Below, piece by piece: positions 16,102 to 23,620 of a stretch of DNA of 64,000 nt; the stretch's first letter is position 1; each line of letters begins with the position of its first letter. This stretch comes from Muricomes sp049840515 (GTDB taxonomy: Bacteria; Bacillota; Clostridia; Lachnospirales; Lachnospiraceae). The notes below the pieces were generated by a model. It worked only from the letters and a program-made list of their open reading frames with translations, was not told where the DNA came from and made no database searches. The position numbers and the translations under genes are program-made. The stretch covers positions 558,001-622,000 of the forward strand of contig JASGKW010000009.1 of the NCBI GenBank assembly GCA_049840515.1, written 5' to 3'.

Positions 16102-16302
16102 TTGATTAATACAGGTGAATTAAAAGGTATTATTGCAAAAAACGGTTTAGCCCAATCTGATGTTGCAAATATGATTGGGATTACACCAAAGACATTTTAT
16201 GAAAAAATGAAAAATGGTGTTTTTGGAAGTGATGAGATTCAGATTATGATAGATGAACTTAAAATTGAAGACCCAGCGGCAATTTTTTTTGCCAAAAAGT
16301 AA
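16102..16302 (+). CDS. Cro-like Xre regulator
   Basis: The protein has 66 residues, using TTG at 16102, eight bases after AGGAG; a GTG at 16093 overlaps the ribosome site. It is almost entirely one helix-turn-helix (LAQSDVANMIGITPKTFYEKM). It is the first gene of the rightward early operon opposite cI and is flanked by two operator dyads, as expected of Cro. Confidence 0.8.
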   Translation: MINTGELKGIIAKNGLAQSDVANMIGITPKTFYEKMKNGVFGSDEIQIMIDELKIEDPAAIFFAKK

Positions 16303-16315
16303 CTTGAAAAGTTAC
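16299..16315. promoter_or_regulatory. Second repressor operator dyad
   Basis: GTAACTTGAAAAGTTAC is a perfect 7-3-7 dyad, the same half-site as at 16069-16085. It overlaps the end of the Cro-like gene. A weaker related pair (GGTTACGGAAACGTTAC) follows at about 16361-16378. Confidence 0.75.
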
Positions 16316-16501
16316 GAAAAGCCAGCAGAGGAAGAACGGGTCACGTTGGAGTATGATTAATGGTTACGGAAACGTTACACTACTTTTTCCAAATGGATTG
16401 ACATGGTTGAGATGTCGAGTACCCAATAAAAAAAGCTGTATAACAGGAATGTTAACAATTTAATATTTTGAAAGTAGGAAAAACAGGAGGAGGTGGTATA
16501 G

Positions 16502-16729
16502 GTGACTATCACAGAAATGAACAGCCCTTTTTCAGAGGGGTTATCAGAAGTGATTAAGGAAAAGGGGCTGCGTCAAGTATATGTTGCCGAAAGAGCAGGA
16601 TATACACCGCAGGAACTTAGCGATATGTTAAATGGCAGGCGCTTAATCAAAGCCTGTGACATACCTCGGCTGACGCAAGCTTTAGGGGTGACATCAGATG
16701 ATATCTATGCGGCAGGGAAGGGAGAGTGA
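16502..16729 (+). CDS. Early Xre-family regulator
   Basis: The protein has 75 residues, with a GTG start after AGGAGGAGGTGG. A single HTH (RQVYVAERAGYTPQELSDML) is followed by IKACDIPRLTQALGV. It overlaps the next gene at GTGA and may control early phage genes or host genes. The exact role is unknown. Confidence 0.75.
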   Translation: MTITEMNSPFSEGLSEVIKEKGLRQVYVAERAGYTPQELSDMLNGRRLIKACDIPRLTQALGVTSDDIYAAGKGE

Positions 16730-17019
16730 AGAGTGTGCCAAAAGAAATAAATATTCTTGGAGTTTTTTACACTGTTGAAGAAGTGGACACTGTAAATAAG
16801 ACAAATCCACGGCGAGGAGAAATCAATTATCTCAGTAATGTGATAAAAATTGATAAGAATATGCCCAATTCATTAAAAGAACAGGTGTTAATGCATGAAA
16901 TTCTGCATGCAGTATTTGACTTACTGGGGTTGGATAAATTGGCAGAGAATGAAAAAAAGGTGCAAAGCATTGCGACTGCCTTACACCAGGTTTTTTCAAC
17001 TCAATCTATTTTTTCTTAG
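16726..17019 (+). CDS. Small HEXXH metallopeptidase-like phage protein
   Basis: About 97 residues, with GTG starts possible at 16726 or 16735. The zinc motif MHEILHAVFDLLGL sits at about residues 62-75, with LPEINIL-like beta strands earlier. It resembles small ImmA/IrrE-type proteins found near phage switches, which cleave repressors. It is coupled to the Xre gene before it, so it may act on that regulator; this is inferred. Confidence 0.65.
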   Translation: MKSVPKEINILGVFYTVEEVDTVNKTNPRRGEINYLSNVIKIDKNMPNSLKEQVLMHEILHAVFDLLGLDKLAENEKKVQSIATALHQVFSTQSIFS

Positions 17020-17140
17020 ATGGGGTCTGGGAAAGTGCACTTCCTGCGGCTGTTTTTGAAGCTTTGCCTGTTCTGCCATCCCGGAGAACTTTTGAAGCAG
17101 CAGATGCTGCACGTGGAGATGTTTGTTTCTTGTTTGCCAT
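17006..17140 (-). CDS. Small Ala/Ser/Lys-rich protein
   Basis: The protein has 44 residues, reading MANKKQTSPRAASAASKVLR and ending SQTPSKKK. Its ATG follows AAAGGTGGT and its own promoter stands upstream on the minus strand. It runs against the early operon and overlaps the previous gene's 3' end by 14 bp. Similar short basic SKVL...AAGSALSQ proteins occur in many bacteria without a known function. Its own promoter marks it as an accessory prophage gene. Confidence 0.65.
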   Translation of the reverse strand: MANKKQTSPRAASAASKVLRDGRTGKASKTAAGSALSQTPSKKK

Positions 17141-17187
17141 GTATTCACCACCTTTCTATTATATTTTAAAGAATTAGTTCTAATAAA

Positions 17188-17216
17188 ATGCTACTACAAA
17201 AATAGTGAGGTGTCAA
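17188..17216 (-). promoter_or_regulatory. Promoter for the 44-residue leftward gene
   Basis: On the minus strand, TTGACA (17211-17216), 17 bp and TAGCAT (17188-17193). A small AGAA-TTAG-TTCT dyad lies just downstream at 17171-17182. Confidence 0.6.
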
Positions 17217-17319
17217 TATAAAAGGCACAATATACAGATGAAAAAAGATGTGGAAAACTCAACATGTTGTAAAATTTTATATTTTGAACATTTTTTAGAA
17301 TAGGGAGGAGGTGTGAGAG

Positions 17320-17508
17320 ATGAAAAAAGTAATATCTTTAGAAGTTGAAGAAAGATTTATCAGTATGACAGTTAAATTTGCCAAAGAGAATAGCATGACT
17401 GCGACAAATATTATGGAGTCTATAGAAAGAGTAATCTGTTATGTGAATGATAATGCAATATTAGAAAAAGAGATTGACGCGGACAACGTCAACCCCTCTG
17501 ATGATTAA
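17320..17508 (+). CDS. Early phage protein, unknown
   Basis: The protein has 62 residues, acidic and helical (KKVISLEVEERFISM, MTATNIMESIERV). The ATG follows the strong site GGGAGGAGG. No family is recognised. It ends 4 bases into the 3' end of the oppositely directed DUF1883 gene. Confidence 0.6.
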   Translation: MKKVISLEVEERFISMTVKFAKENSMTATNIMESIERVICYVNDNAILEKEIDADNVNPSDD

Positions 17509-17744
17509 TAAAAGCGATACTGGTATTGACCACTGCCTCGCACAATTAAATACCATCGACCAGAACCAGATACACTAATGCGTACGGGTGTGCTTGTATA
17601 ATGCCCACCATAATAGTGGAACTTCCGACCAGATTTATATTTCTGATAGTTTGAGGAATCCACCAGGAACACATCGGCGGCATTCTTTAGGCTGACCTCA
17701 ACTGAGAGATGTCCATTGCTGTCAGCATAAGGGATTTGTGCCAT
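17505..17744 (-). CDS. DUF1883 domain protein
   Basis: The protein has 79 residues from ATG 17744, nine bases after AAGGAG. The whole protein is one DUF1883 domain: SLKNAADVFLVDSSNYQKY, FHYYGGHYT and SGRWYLIVRGSG. It is a compact beta-rich fold found alone or next to signalling domains; its activity is not known. It is transcribed against the early operon from its own consensus promoter, so it is probably expressed in the lysogen. Confidence 0.8.
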   Translation of the reverse strand: MAQIPYADSNGHLSVEVSLKNAADVFLVDSSNYQKYKSGRKFHYYGGHYTSTPVRISVSGSGRWYLIVRGSGQYQYRFY

Positions 17745-17794
17745 ATACAAAATCTCCTTTCTTATGTACTCGGCTCCCACAAGCCTGTACTTAG

Positions 17795-17823
17795 ATTATA
17801 GGAGGATTGGAAGAAAATAACAA
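17795..17823 (-). promoter_or_regulatory. Promoter for the DUF1883 gene
   Basis: On the minus strand, TTGTTA (17818-17823), an exact 17-bp spacer and TATAAT (17795-17800). The -35 box abuts the ribosome site of the divergent gene at 17837. Confidence 0.7.
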
Positions 17824-17836
17824 GGAGGTGTGAAGG

Positions 17837-18061
17837 ATGTACGACATACTGAATGCAGCGCAGGCAGCAAAAGTAATAGGCTGTGACCGGCAGGAGATAG
17901 CCGAAAAGGGCAAGAGGGGTATCTGGCCATTTATAAGGGTGATAACCCCTAAAGAATCCGGCAGGAAAGTAAACAGCTATGAGATAAATAAAAGAGATTT
18001 AGCCAATTATTTGAAGATTCCGTATGAGGAAGTTGACCGGAGACTTTCACCGGAGAGCTAG
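17837..18061 (+). CDS. MerR/excisionase-like HTH protein
   Basis: The protein has 74 residues, with ATG after AAGGAGGTG. The sequence ILNAAQAAKVIGCDRQEI followed by a wing-like VNSYEINKRDLANYL resembles small MerR-type excisionase folds. It could be the recombination directionality factor or an early regulator. It is the first gene of a tight rightward run. Confidence 0.6.
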   Translation: MYDILNAAQAAKVIGCDRQEIAEKGKRGIWPFIRVITPKESGRKVNSYEINKRDLANYLKIPYEEVDRRLSPES

Positions 18062-18077
18062 AAAGGAGGACAAGCCT

Positions 18078-18260
18078 ATGAAGTATCGAATCGAATATAA
18101 GGGCAGGCGTCCCAGCTACGTAAACAGCCGCAGAGAGCTCCTGCAACTAATAAATCACCCGCAGGACGCAGTAGCCGATATCCGCAAGGTATACAAAAGC
18201 GGTGTAACGGATTCGGTTATGGACAAGTACAGATACCTTATTGGGGAGGTGCAGCCATGA
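18078..18260 (+). CDS. Small early phage protein
   Basis: The protein has 60 residues. The start at 18078 follows GAAAGGAGGACA. It is basic, with RIEYKGRRPSYVNSRREL, and no known domain. It overlaps the next start (ATGA), so the two are coupled. Confidence 0.55.
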   Translation: MKYRIEYKGRRPSYVNSRRELLQLINHPQDAVADIRKVYKSGVTDSVMDKYRYLIGEVQP

Positions 18261-18445
18261 GTGAGAAGACGTGCCGGCAGTGCAGACAGTATACCCGTTG
18301 CATGGAAAGAAGCCGCATGTATCCATGTACAGATTTCAAGCGGACGCGTTGGGGTGAGCGGAATATGTCTGATGCAGAGATAACCGTAATGATAGCAATT
18401 GCATGGATGATGCTGTTGATACCAGCATTTCTGCTACCAACGTAA
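18257..18445 (+). CDS. Cys-rich protein with one membrane segment
   Basis: The protein has 62 residues. The N-terminus has CRQCRQYTRCMERSRMYPC, a four-cysteine cluster likely to hold a metal. The C-terminus is one hydrophobic helix (VMIAIAWMMLLIPAFLL). It is translationally coupled to the preceding gene. Function unknown. Confidence 0.55.
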   Translation: MSEKTCRQCRQYTRCMERSRMYPCTDFKRTRWGERNMSDAEITVMIAIAWMMLLIPAFLLPT

Positions 18446-18448
18446 AAA

Positions 18449-18483
18449 GAGCGCTTACAAAGGCTGGGGAGCCGTAAGCACTC
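18449..18483 (+). other. Long structured RNA hairpin between early genes
   Basis: GAG-C-GCTTAC (18449-18458) pairs with GTAAGC-A-CTC (18474-18483), and an inner GGCT-GGGG-AGCC stem fills the loop. No T run follows, so it is not a standard terminator. It could be an RNA processing or stability element. Confidence 0.4.
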
Positions 18484-18529
18484 AGGTAAAATATCAAATT
18501 TATTATAACAGAACAGGAGAAGATTGTAA

Positions 18530-18784
18530 ATGATAAGAGCAGATAGAGGAACGATACATATTAATGGGAGAACACCGGATATATTGTCTGATATTACGAC
18601 GATACTGCATAGCGTAACTGAGCATTTCACCGAAACCTTTGGTCCGGATATGGCGGAGAAGCTTATTGATGCCGCTGTGGAGCTGTCAAAGCTGGATGAA
18701 GATACTTTGGAAAATGGAGATGATGAAGAGGTAGCAAAATCAATTATGGAAAAAGTGATGGGAGGGACATCGGATGCCAGATAG
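18530..18784 (+). CDS. Early phage protein, unknown
   Basis: The protein has 84 residues and is acidic. It has TIHINGRTPDILSDITTIL and a C-terminal helical acidic region (LDEDTLENGDDEEV). The ATG follows AGGAG. No family is recognised. It overlaps the following PC4-like gene by 11 bases. Confidence 0.6.
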   Translation: MIRADRGTIHINGRTPDILSDITTILHSVTEHFTETFGPDMAEKLIDAAVELSKLDEDTLENGDDEEVAKSIMEKVMGGTSDAR

Positions 18785-19004
18785 TTATGAGATTAAAGAA
18801 AACATCCTTTCCCTGCCAAAGGCAAGGGATTCGGATGTCTACCATATGGAATTGAATGTAATCAGCTGGTTTGGGAAACCAGACAAGCTGGACATCCGCG
18901 GATGGTCAGATGACCATACCAAAATGACAAAGGGAATCAGCCTCACAGAGGATGAATTCATAAAAATCGCCCAGACAGGGCTTGAGAAAATAGGAGGAAA
19001 ATAG
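18774..19004 (+). CDS. PC4/YdbC-like ssDNA-binding protein
   Basis: The protein has 76 residues. VISWFGKPDKLDIRGW, KMTKGISLTEDEF and the preceding MELNVI strand match the transcriptional coactivator p15/PC4 fold, which binds single-stranded DNA as a dimer. In phages of this type it lies among replication genes and probably protects or organises ssDNA. Confidence 0.75.
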   Translation: MPDSYEIKENILSLPKARDSDVYHMELNVISWFGKPDKLDIRGWSDDHTKMTKGISLTEDEFIKIAQTGLEKIGGK

Positions 19005-19006
19005 AT

Positions 19007-19502
19007 ATGTCACAGATTACAGTTGTTTTTGAGGATTTGAGAGAAGCGATAGAATTTGCAAGAGGTTTGCTAAGTATAGAACCGGGGATGCCGGACGGAT
19101 GCTGCGGAGACGGCCCATCCACGCACGTACCAGTTCAAGTGGTATCAGAGCAGTCATTATCATACGGTCAGCAGATTGCAGAGCATTTCCCAGCAGCAAA
19201 TACAAGCATACAGCAGACAGCACCTGTACAGCAGCCTATACCACAACAGACAGCACCTGTGCAGCAGGCTATTGCACCCACAGTGACACAACCGGCACAG
19301 CAGGTTTCAGTACCAACTACTGCTCCGGTCTACAAGCTGGATGACCTAGCAGCTGCAGCCATGCAGCTCATGGACAAGGGGATGCAGGAACAGCTGCAGC
19401 AGCTCTCTGGTTGGATACGGGGTGGAGTCCCTTCCGCAGCTGCCGGCAGAGCAGTATGGGAACTTTGCAACCGCACTTCGAGGATTGGGGGCACAGATAT
19501 AA
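19007..19502 (+). pseudogene. Small phage protein with Gln/Pro-rich linker, frame-broken
   Basis: It begins at ATG 19007 (QITVVFEDLREAIEFARGLL), passes through a long Gln/Pro/Thr-rich linker, then a helical domain (LDDLAAAAMQLMDKG). Near 19400-19406 the frame should shift: in the other frame the reading is YGVESLPQLPAEQYGNFATA and ends at TAA 19500-19502, exactly overlapping the next gene's ATG. As printed, the frame instead runs on into the DUF2800 gene and looks like a fusion. One surplus base explains this. Its function is unknown; homologues precede DUF2800 genes in related phages. Confidence 0.65.
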
Positions 19503-20831
19503 TGGGTCATGCAGATAGGGCTCATGCCATCCTGAGCGCATCGGGAGCGCACCGGTGGCTTTCATGCCCTCCCAGTGCAAGGCTGGAGGAGCAGTTCCCG
19601 GATACTACATCCGATGCGGCAAAAGAGGGAACCCTGGCCCATGAGGTAGCAGAGCTGAAAGTCAGGAATTACTTTTACCCCGGGGAGGTCTCCAAAAGAA
19701 AAATGACTTTTTCCATTAAGAAGCTGAAAGAACATGAATTATGGGACGATGAGATTCTGCCTTATACGGATACCTATATTGATTACATAAGGGATGTATT
19801 CATCAAGTTGCCATCAACTCCCTATGTGGCTGTAGAGAAAAGAGTTGATTTCAGCGCCTATGTCCCGGAAGGTTTCGGCACAGCGGACTGTATCATGCTG
19901 CAAGGGGATGCGCTGTACATCATTGACTTCAAGTACGGCAAAGGGGTCCCAGTTTCCGCAGAGGAAAATCCACAGATGATGTTATATGCCCTGGGTGCCT
20001 ATGAATCCTATAAGATGCTTTATCCAATCAAGCAGGTGTATCTGTCTATCGTACAGCCAAGGCTTCCAGAAGGGATATCAGAGTGGGCATGCTCCATAGA
20101 AAAGTTGATGGAATTTGGAGGGTATGTGCGAGAACGTGCTGCCCTTGCAATAGAAGGAAAAGGAGAATTTAACCCTGGAGAAAAGCAGTGCAGGTTTTGC
20201 CGGGCAAGGGCGCAGTGCAGGGCGCGTTCTGACTATAACATAAAACAGGCCTTCGCTATCGGGGAGTTGCCGCCCCTGATCTCCAATGAGGAAGTGGGGG
20301 AAAGGCTGCTGGCTCTGGAAGATGTGGTGAGATATCAGAAGGACCTGCAGGATTACGCTCTGGTTCAATGTCTGGCAGGAAACGACATATCCGGCTGGAA
20401 AGCGGTGGAGGGTAGAGGCTCCCGGGATTGGACAGATATGGACGCCGCGTTTGAGAAATTGACGAAAAGCGGTGTGATAGAAGAAGTCCTGTTGTGGGAG
20501 AAAAAGCCGCTGACTCTGGCTCAGGTGGAAAAAACAGTGGGAAAAAAGGATTTCAACGATGCCGTCGGGGAGTTTATTGCCAAGAATCCGGGCAAGCCTG
20601 CACTGGTAAAAGAATCTGATAAAAAGAGAAGCAATCGCAAACAAAGTAACTGCCGCAGAGGCGTTCAAGGAGGAACCCGATGACTCCTTTGTGAATTGCT
20701 ACAATGAAATCAGCTTGGAAGATTTGTTGCCTCCTCGCAGGGGACTTCCTTACTGGCTGGAAAGGCTAAAAGGGAGATATAGTACCGATATAATAGAAAA
20801 ATCTTATAAAGCTGTTGAATCGGCAGTGTAA
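19502..20831 (+). CDS. DUF2800 (Cas4-like PD-(D/E)XK) phage nuclease, one frameshift
   Basis: The start at 19502 (MGHADRAHAILSASGAHRWL) overlaps the previous stop. The core has LSCPPSARLEEQFP, EGTLAHEVAELK, YVAVEKRVDF and the nuclease strand YIIDFKYGKG, then a C-terminal Cys cluster (KQCRFCRARAQCRA) as in Cas4/RecB-like iron-sulfur nucleases. Near 20617-20622 an A5 run carries one base too many; in the shifted frame it continues NKVTAAEAFKEEPDDSF to a stop at 20829-20831. It likely processes DNA ends in phage recombination with the DUF2815 protein. Confidence 0.75.
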
Positions 20832-20914
20832 AAATGAATTACTGCAAGGATTACAAAGCAGATATTTACTACGTTAAACAACAATCAATTGAGAGATATG
20901 AAAGGAAAACTAAC

Positions 20915-21547
20915 ATGGAAAATTTAACAAATATCACAACCGGAGAAGTCAGACTATCATTCGTACACTTATTCAAACCTTATGCTTTTCAGCCGGGGCA
21001 GGATGAGAAGTTCAGCTGTACTATTCTTGTGCCGAAAACGGACATGGACACCATGAACCGAATTAACACAGCCATTGAGGCGGCAAAGCAGAGAGGAGTC
21101 TCTGAAAAATGGAATGGTATTGCACCACCAATGATTCCCACCCCTGTCTATGATGGGGACGGTGTAAGATCCTCAGATGGTATGCCATTTGGACCAGAGT
21201 GCAGAGGGCACTGGGTATTCACCGCCAGCGCAAAGATGGATTATCCGCCGGAGATTGTGGACAAGCAGGGAAACCCCATCATCAATCAATCTGAGGTGTA
21301 TTCCGGGATGTATGCAAGAGTAAATGTGACATTCTTCCCTTATGCTTTCGGAGGTAAGAAGGGGGTTGGCTGCGGACTCGGGCCAGTCATGAAGATGCGG
21401 GATGGTGAATCACTAGGAGGAAGCGCCCCAACAGCAGCACAGGCTTTCGGAACACAGCCGCCGGCACAGCAGTCTAACCCATATGCACAGCCGCCATCAG
21501 TTCAGGCCCAGCCAAGAATCAACCCGATTACCGGAATGCCGATGTAG
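20915..21547 (+). CDS. DUF2815 ssDNA-binding-type protein
   Basis: The protein has 210 residues from ATG 20915 after AAAGGA. DUF2815 features include the LSFVHLFKPYAF start, SCTILVPKTD, and FFPYAFGGKKGVGCGL. A Pro/Gln/Ala-rich disordered tail follows. The fold is predicted to be related to T7 gp2.5-like SSB proteins, and the gene regularly sits between DUF2800 and the polymerase. Confidence 0.82.
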   Translation: MENLTNITTGEVRLSFVHLFKPYAFQPGQDEKFSCTILVPKTDMDTMNRINTAIEAAKQRGVSEKWNGIAPPMIPTPVYDGDGVRSSDGMPFGPECRGHWVFTASAKMDYPPEIVDKQGNPIINQSEVYSGMYARVNVTFFPYAFGGKKGVGCGLGPVMKMRDGESLGGSAPTAAQAFGTQPPAQQSNPYAQPPSVQAQPRINPITGMPM

Positions 21548-21552
21548 CACAG

Positions 21553-21577
21553 AGGGGCACTCTGCCCCTACTTTTTA
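21553..21577 (+). terminator. Intra-operon terminator or attenuator
   Basis: AGGGGCA (21553-21559), loop CTC, TGCCCCT (21563-21569), then ACTTTTTAA. It lies between the DUF2815 and polymerase genes and may lower expression of distal genes. Confidence 0.65.
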
Positions 21578-21590
21578 ACAGGAGGAAATG

Positions 21591-23603
21591 ATGAGACATC
21601 ATCTAAGTATAGACATTGAAACAAAAAGCAGTGTGGATATAGGAAAAGCAGGTTTGTACAGATATGCGCAGTCACCGGACTTTGGAATTCTCCTGTTTGC
21701 ATACCAGCTGGACGATATGCCGGAGGAGGTCGTGGACCTCGCTATAGGGGAATCAATTCCCGAGCATATCGTGAATATGCTGGTAAACCCAAATGTAATC
21801 AAACATGCCTATAATGCTGCATTTGAGTGGTACTGCCTGAACCAGGCAGGATACAGGACCCTACTGGGGCAGTGGAGGTGCACCATGATGCATGGACTGT
21901 ACTGTGGCTACACCGCCGGGCTGGATGCCACAGGCAAGGCCATTGGACTTCCCCAGGATAAACAGAAGCAGAATACAGGCAAGGCATTAATCCGATATTT
22001 CTGCGTACCCTGCAAGCCTACAAAGAGCAATGGGGGGCGGACATGGAACCTGCCTAAACATGCGCCGGAGAAGTGGGAGCTTTTCAAAGACTACTGTAAG
22101 CAGGACGTGGTGGCAGAACGGGCGATATTGAATCGCTTGGAGTTATTCCCAGTTCCGGAGGATGAGGAAAAGCTGTGGCAGATGGATATCCGGATGAATG
22201 CCTTTGGAGTCCGGGCGGATACTGGCCTGATAGAAGGCGCGTTGTACATTGACAATGTATCCACAGAACATCTTACAGAGGAATCGATGCACATTACAGG
22301 ACTTTCGAATCCGAACAGTGTAGCCCAGTTAAAGCAATGGTTTTACGATAACTACAGATTGGAAATTGAAAGTCTTAATAAGGAAAGTGTACAGGACTTG
22401 TGGGGTAAATTATGCAACGACGTAGAAAACGGGTCACTATCTCCCGAAGAGGCAGAGCCAGGTATGAGGGTGCTAGAAATCCGACAACAGCTGGGGAAGA
22501 CATCCATTAAAAAGTACGTGGCAATGGATACAGCGAAGGGAGAGGATGGCAGGGTGCGTGGGTTGACCCAGTTCTACGGAGCCAACCGGACCGGAAGATG
22601 GGCGGGCCGGTTGGTACAGTTGCAGAACCTTCCCCGGAATTATCTGAAGACCCTGGACTATGCCAGGGAAACAGTAAAGAAAAGAAATTATGAAGGGCTG
22701 AAGCTCCTTTATGGGAATGTCCCGGATACTCTTTCACAGCTTATCCGGACAGCCTTCATCCCGTCAGAGGGTAATAAATTTGTAGTGGCCGACTTCTCGG
22801 CAATTGAAGCCAGGGTGATTGCCTGGCTGGCAGGAGAGCAATGGGTAAACGAAGTATTCGCCACTCATGGAAAAATATACGAAGCGACAGCGGCACAGAT
22901 GTTCCATGTGCCAATTGAAAAAATCACAAAAGGAAATCCGGAATACTCCCTGAGACAGAAAGGGAAGGTAGCCACCCTTGCCCTTGGATACCAAGGCGGG
23001 GTCAATGCCCTGATAGCAATGGGCGGCTTAAACATGGGCCTGACAGAAGAAGAGTTACCGGACATCGTTCAGAGATGGAGGCAGGCAAACCCAAGGATAA
23101 GGGATTTATGGTATGCAGTGGAGCAGGCAGCACTTACGGCCATGCAGACGGCGCAGCCGCAGGCAATACGCGGGCTTATATTTGCATTGGAGGGAGATTT
23201 AGTTTATGGACAGAGCTTTCTCACAGTACAACTGCCGAGCGGCAGAAAGTTATTTTATCCAAAACCATTTTTAAAAGAGAATCAGTTCGGGAAGATGGCA
23301 ATCCACTATTATACTGTAGGACAGCAGACAAGGAAGTGGGAAGTGACCTCCACTTACGGAGGGAAGATGACAGAGAACATCGTGCAGGCAATTGCCCGGG
23401 ACTGTCTGGCAGAAACGCTGAGGCGGATTGATGAAATAGGCCTGCAGGTGGTCTTCCACGTGCACGATGAAGTCATCATTGATGCGCCGATGGAGACAGA
23501 AGTTGATGAGATATGCGACCTTATGGCAGAACCGATACCCTGGGCACCGGGGCTTGTCCTAAAAGGTGCAGGATTTGAGTCATCATATTATATGAAGGAT
23601 TAG
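21591..23603 (+). CDS. Family A DNA polymerase
   Basis: About 670 residues; of two adjacent ATGs the second (21591) is better spaced from GGAGG. The 3'-5' exonuclease domain carries SIDIETKSSVD and a YCKQDVVAE motif. The polymerase domain has motif A (VVADFSAIEARVIAWLAG), motif B (RQKGKVATLALGYQGG) and motif C (FHVHDEVIID). No 5' nuclease domain is present. It replicates the phage genome with the VapE primase-helicase next to it. Confidence 0.93.
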   Translation: MRHHLSIDIETKSSVDIGKAGLYRYAQSPDFGILLFAYQLDDMPEEVVDLAIGESIPEHIVNMLVNPNVIKHAYNAAFEWYCLNQAGYRTLLGQWRCTMMHGLYCGYTAGLDATGKAIGLPQDKQKQNTGKALIRYFCVPCKPTKSNGGRTWNLPKHAPEKWELFKDYCKQDVVAERAILNRLELFPVPEDEEKLWQMDIRMNAFGVRADTGLIEGALYIDNVSTEHLTEESMHITGLSNPNSVAQLKQWFYDNYRLEIESLNKESVQDLWGKLCNDVENGSLSPEEAEPGMRVLEIRQQLGKTSIKKYVAMDTAKGEDGRVRGLTQFYGANRTGRWAGRLVQLQNLPRNYLKTLDYARETVKKRNYEGLKLLYGNVPDTLSQLIRTAFIPSEGNKFVVADFSAIEARVIAWLAGEQWVNEVFATHGKIYEATAAQMFHVPIEKITKGNPEYSLRQKGKVATLALGYQGGVNALIAMGGLNMGLTEEELPDIVQRWRQANPRIRDLWYAVEQAALTAMQTAQPQAIRGLIFALEGDLVYGQSFLTVQLPSGRKLFYPKPFLKENQFGKMAIHYYTVGQQTRKWEVTSTYGGKMTENIVQAIARDCLAETLRRIDEIGLQVVFHVHDEVIIDAPMETEVDEICDLMAEPIPWAPGLVLKGAGFESSYYMKD

Positions 23604-23620
23604 AAAGGGGGGGGGGATTC

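Noticed and set aside
16726..17019. SprT-like metalloprotease
   Set aside because: Only the HEXXH segment is shared; length and position next to the phage switch fit a small ImmA/IrrE-type protein better.
19007..20683. A single 558-residue fusion of a Gln/Pro-rich protein with DUF2800
   Set aside because: The alternative frame after about 19404 ends exactly at a TAA that overlaps an ATG for DUF2800, and a second shift near 20618 restores the normal DUF2800 end. Two genes with one indel each explain it better.
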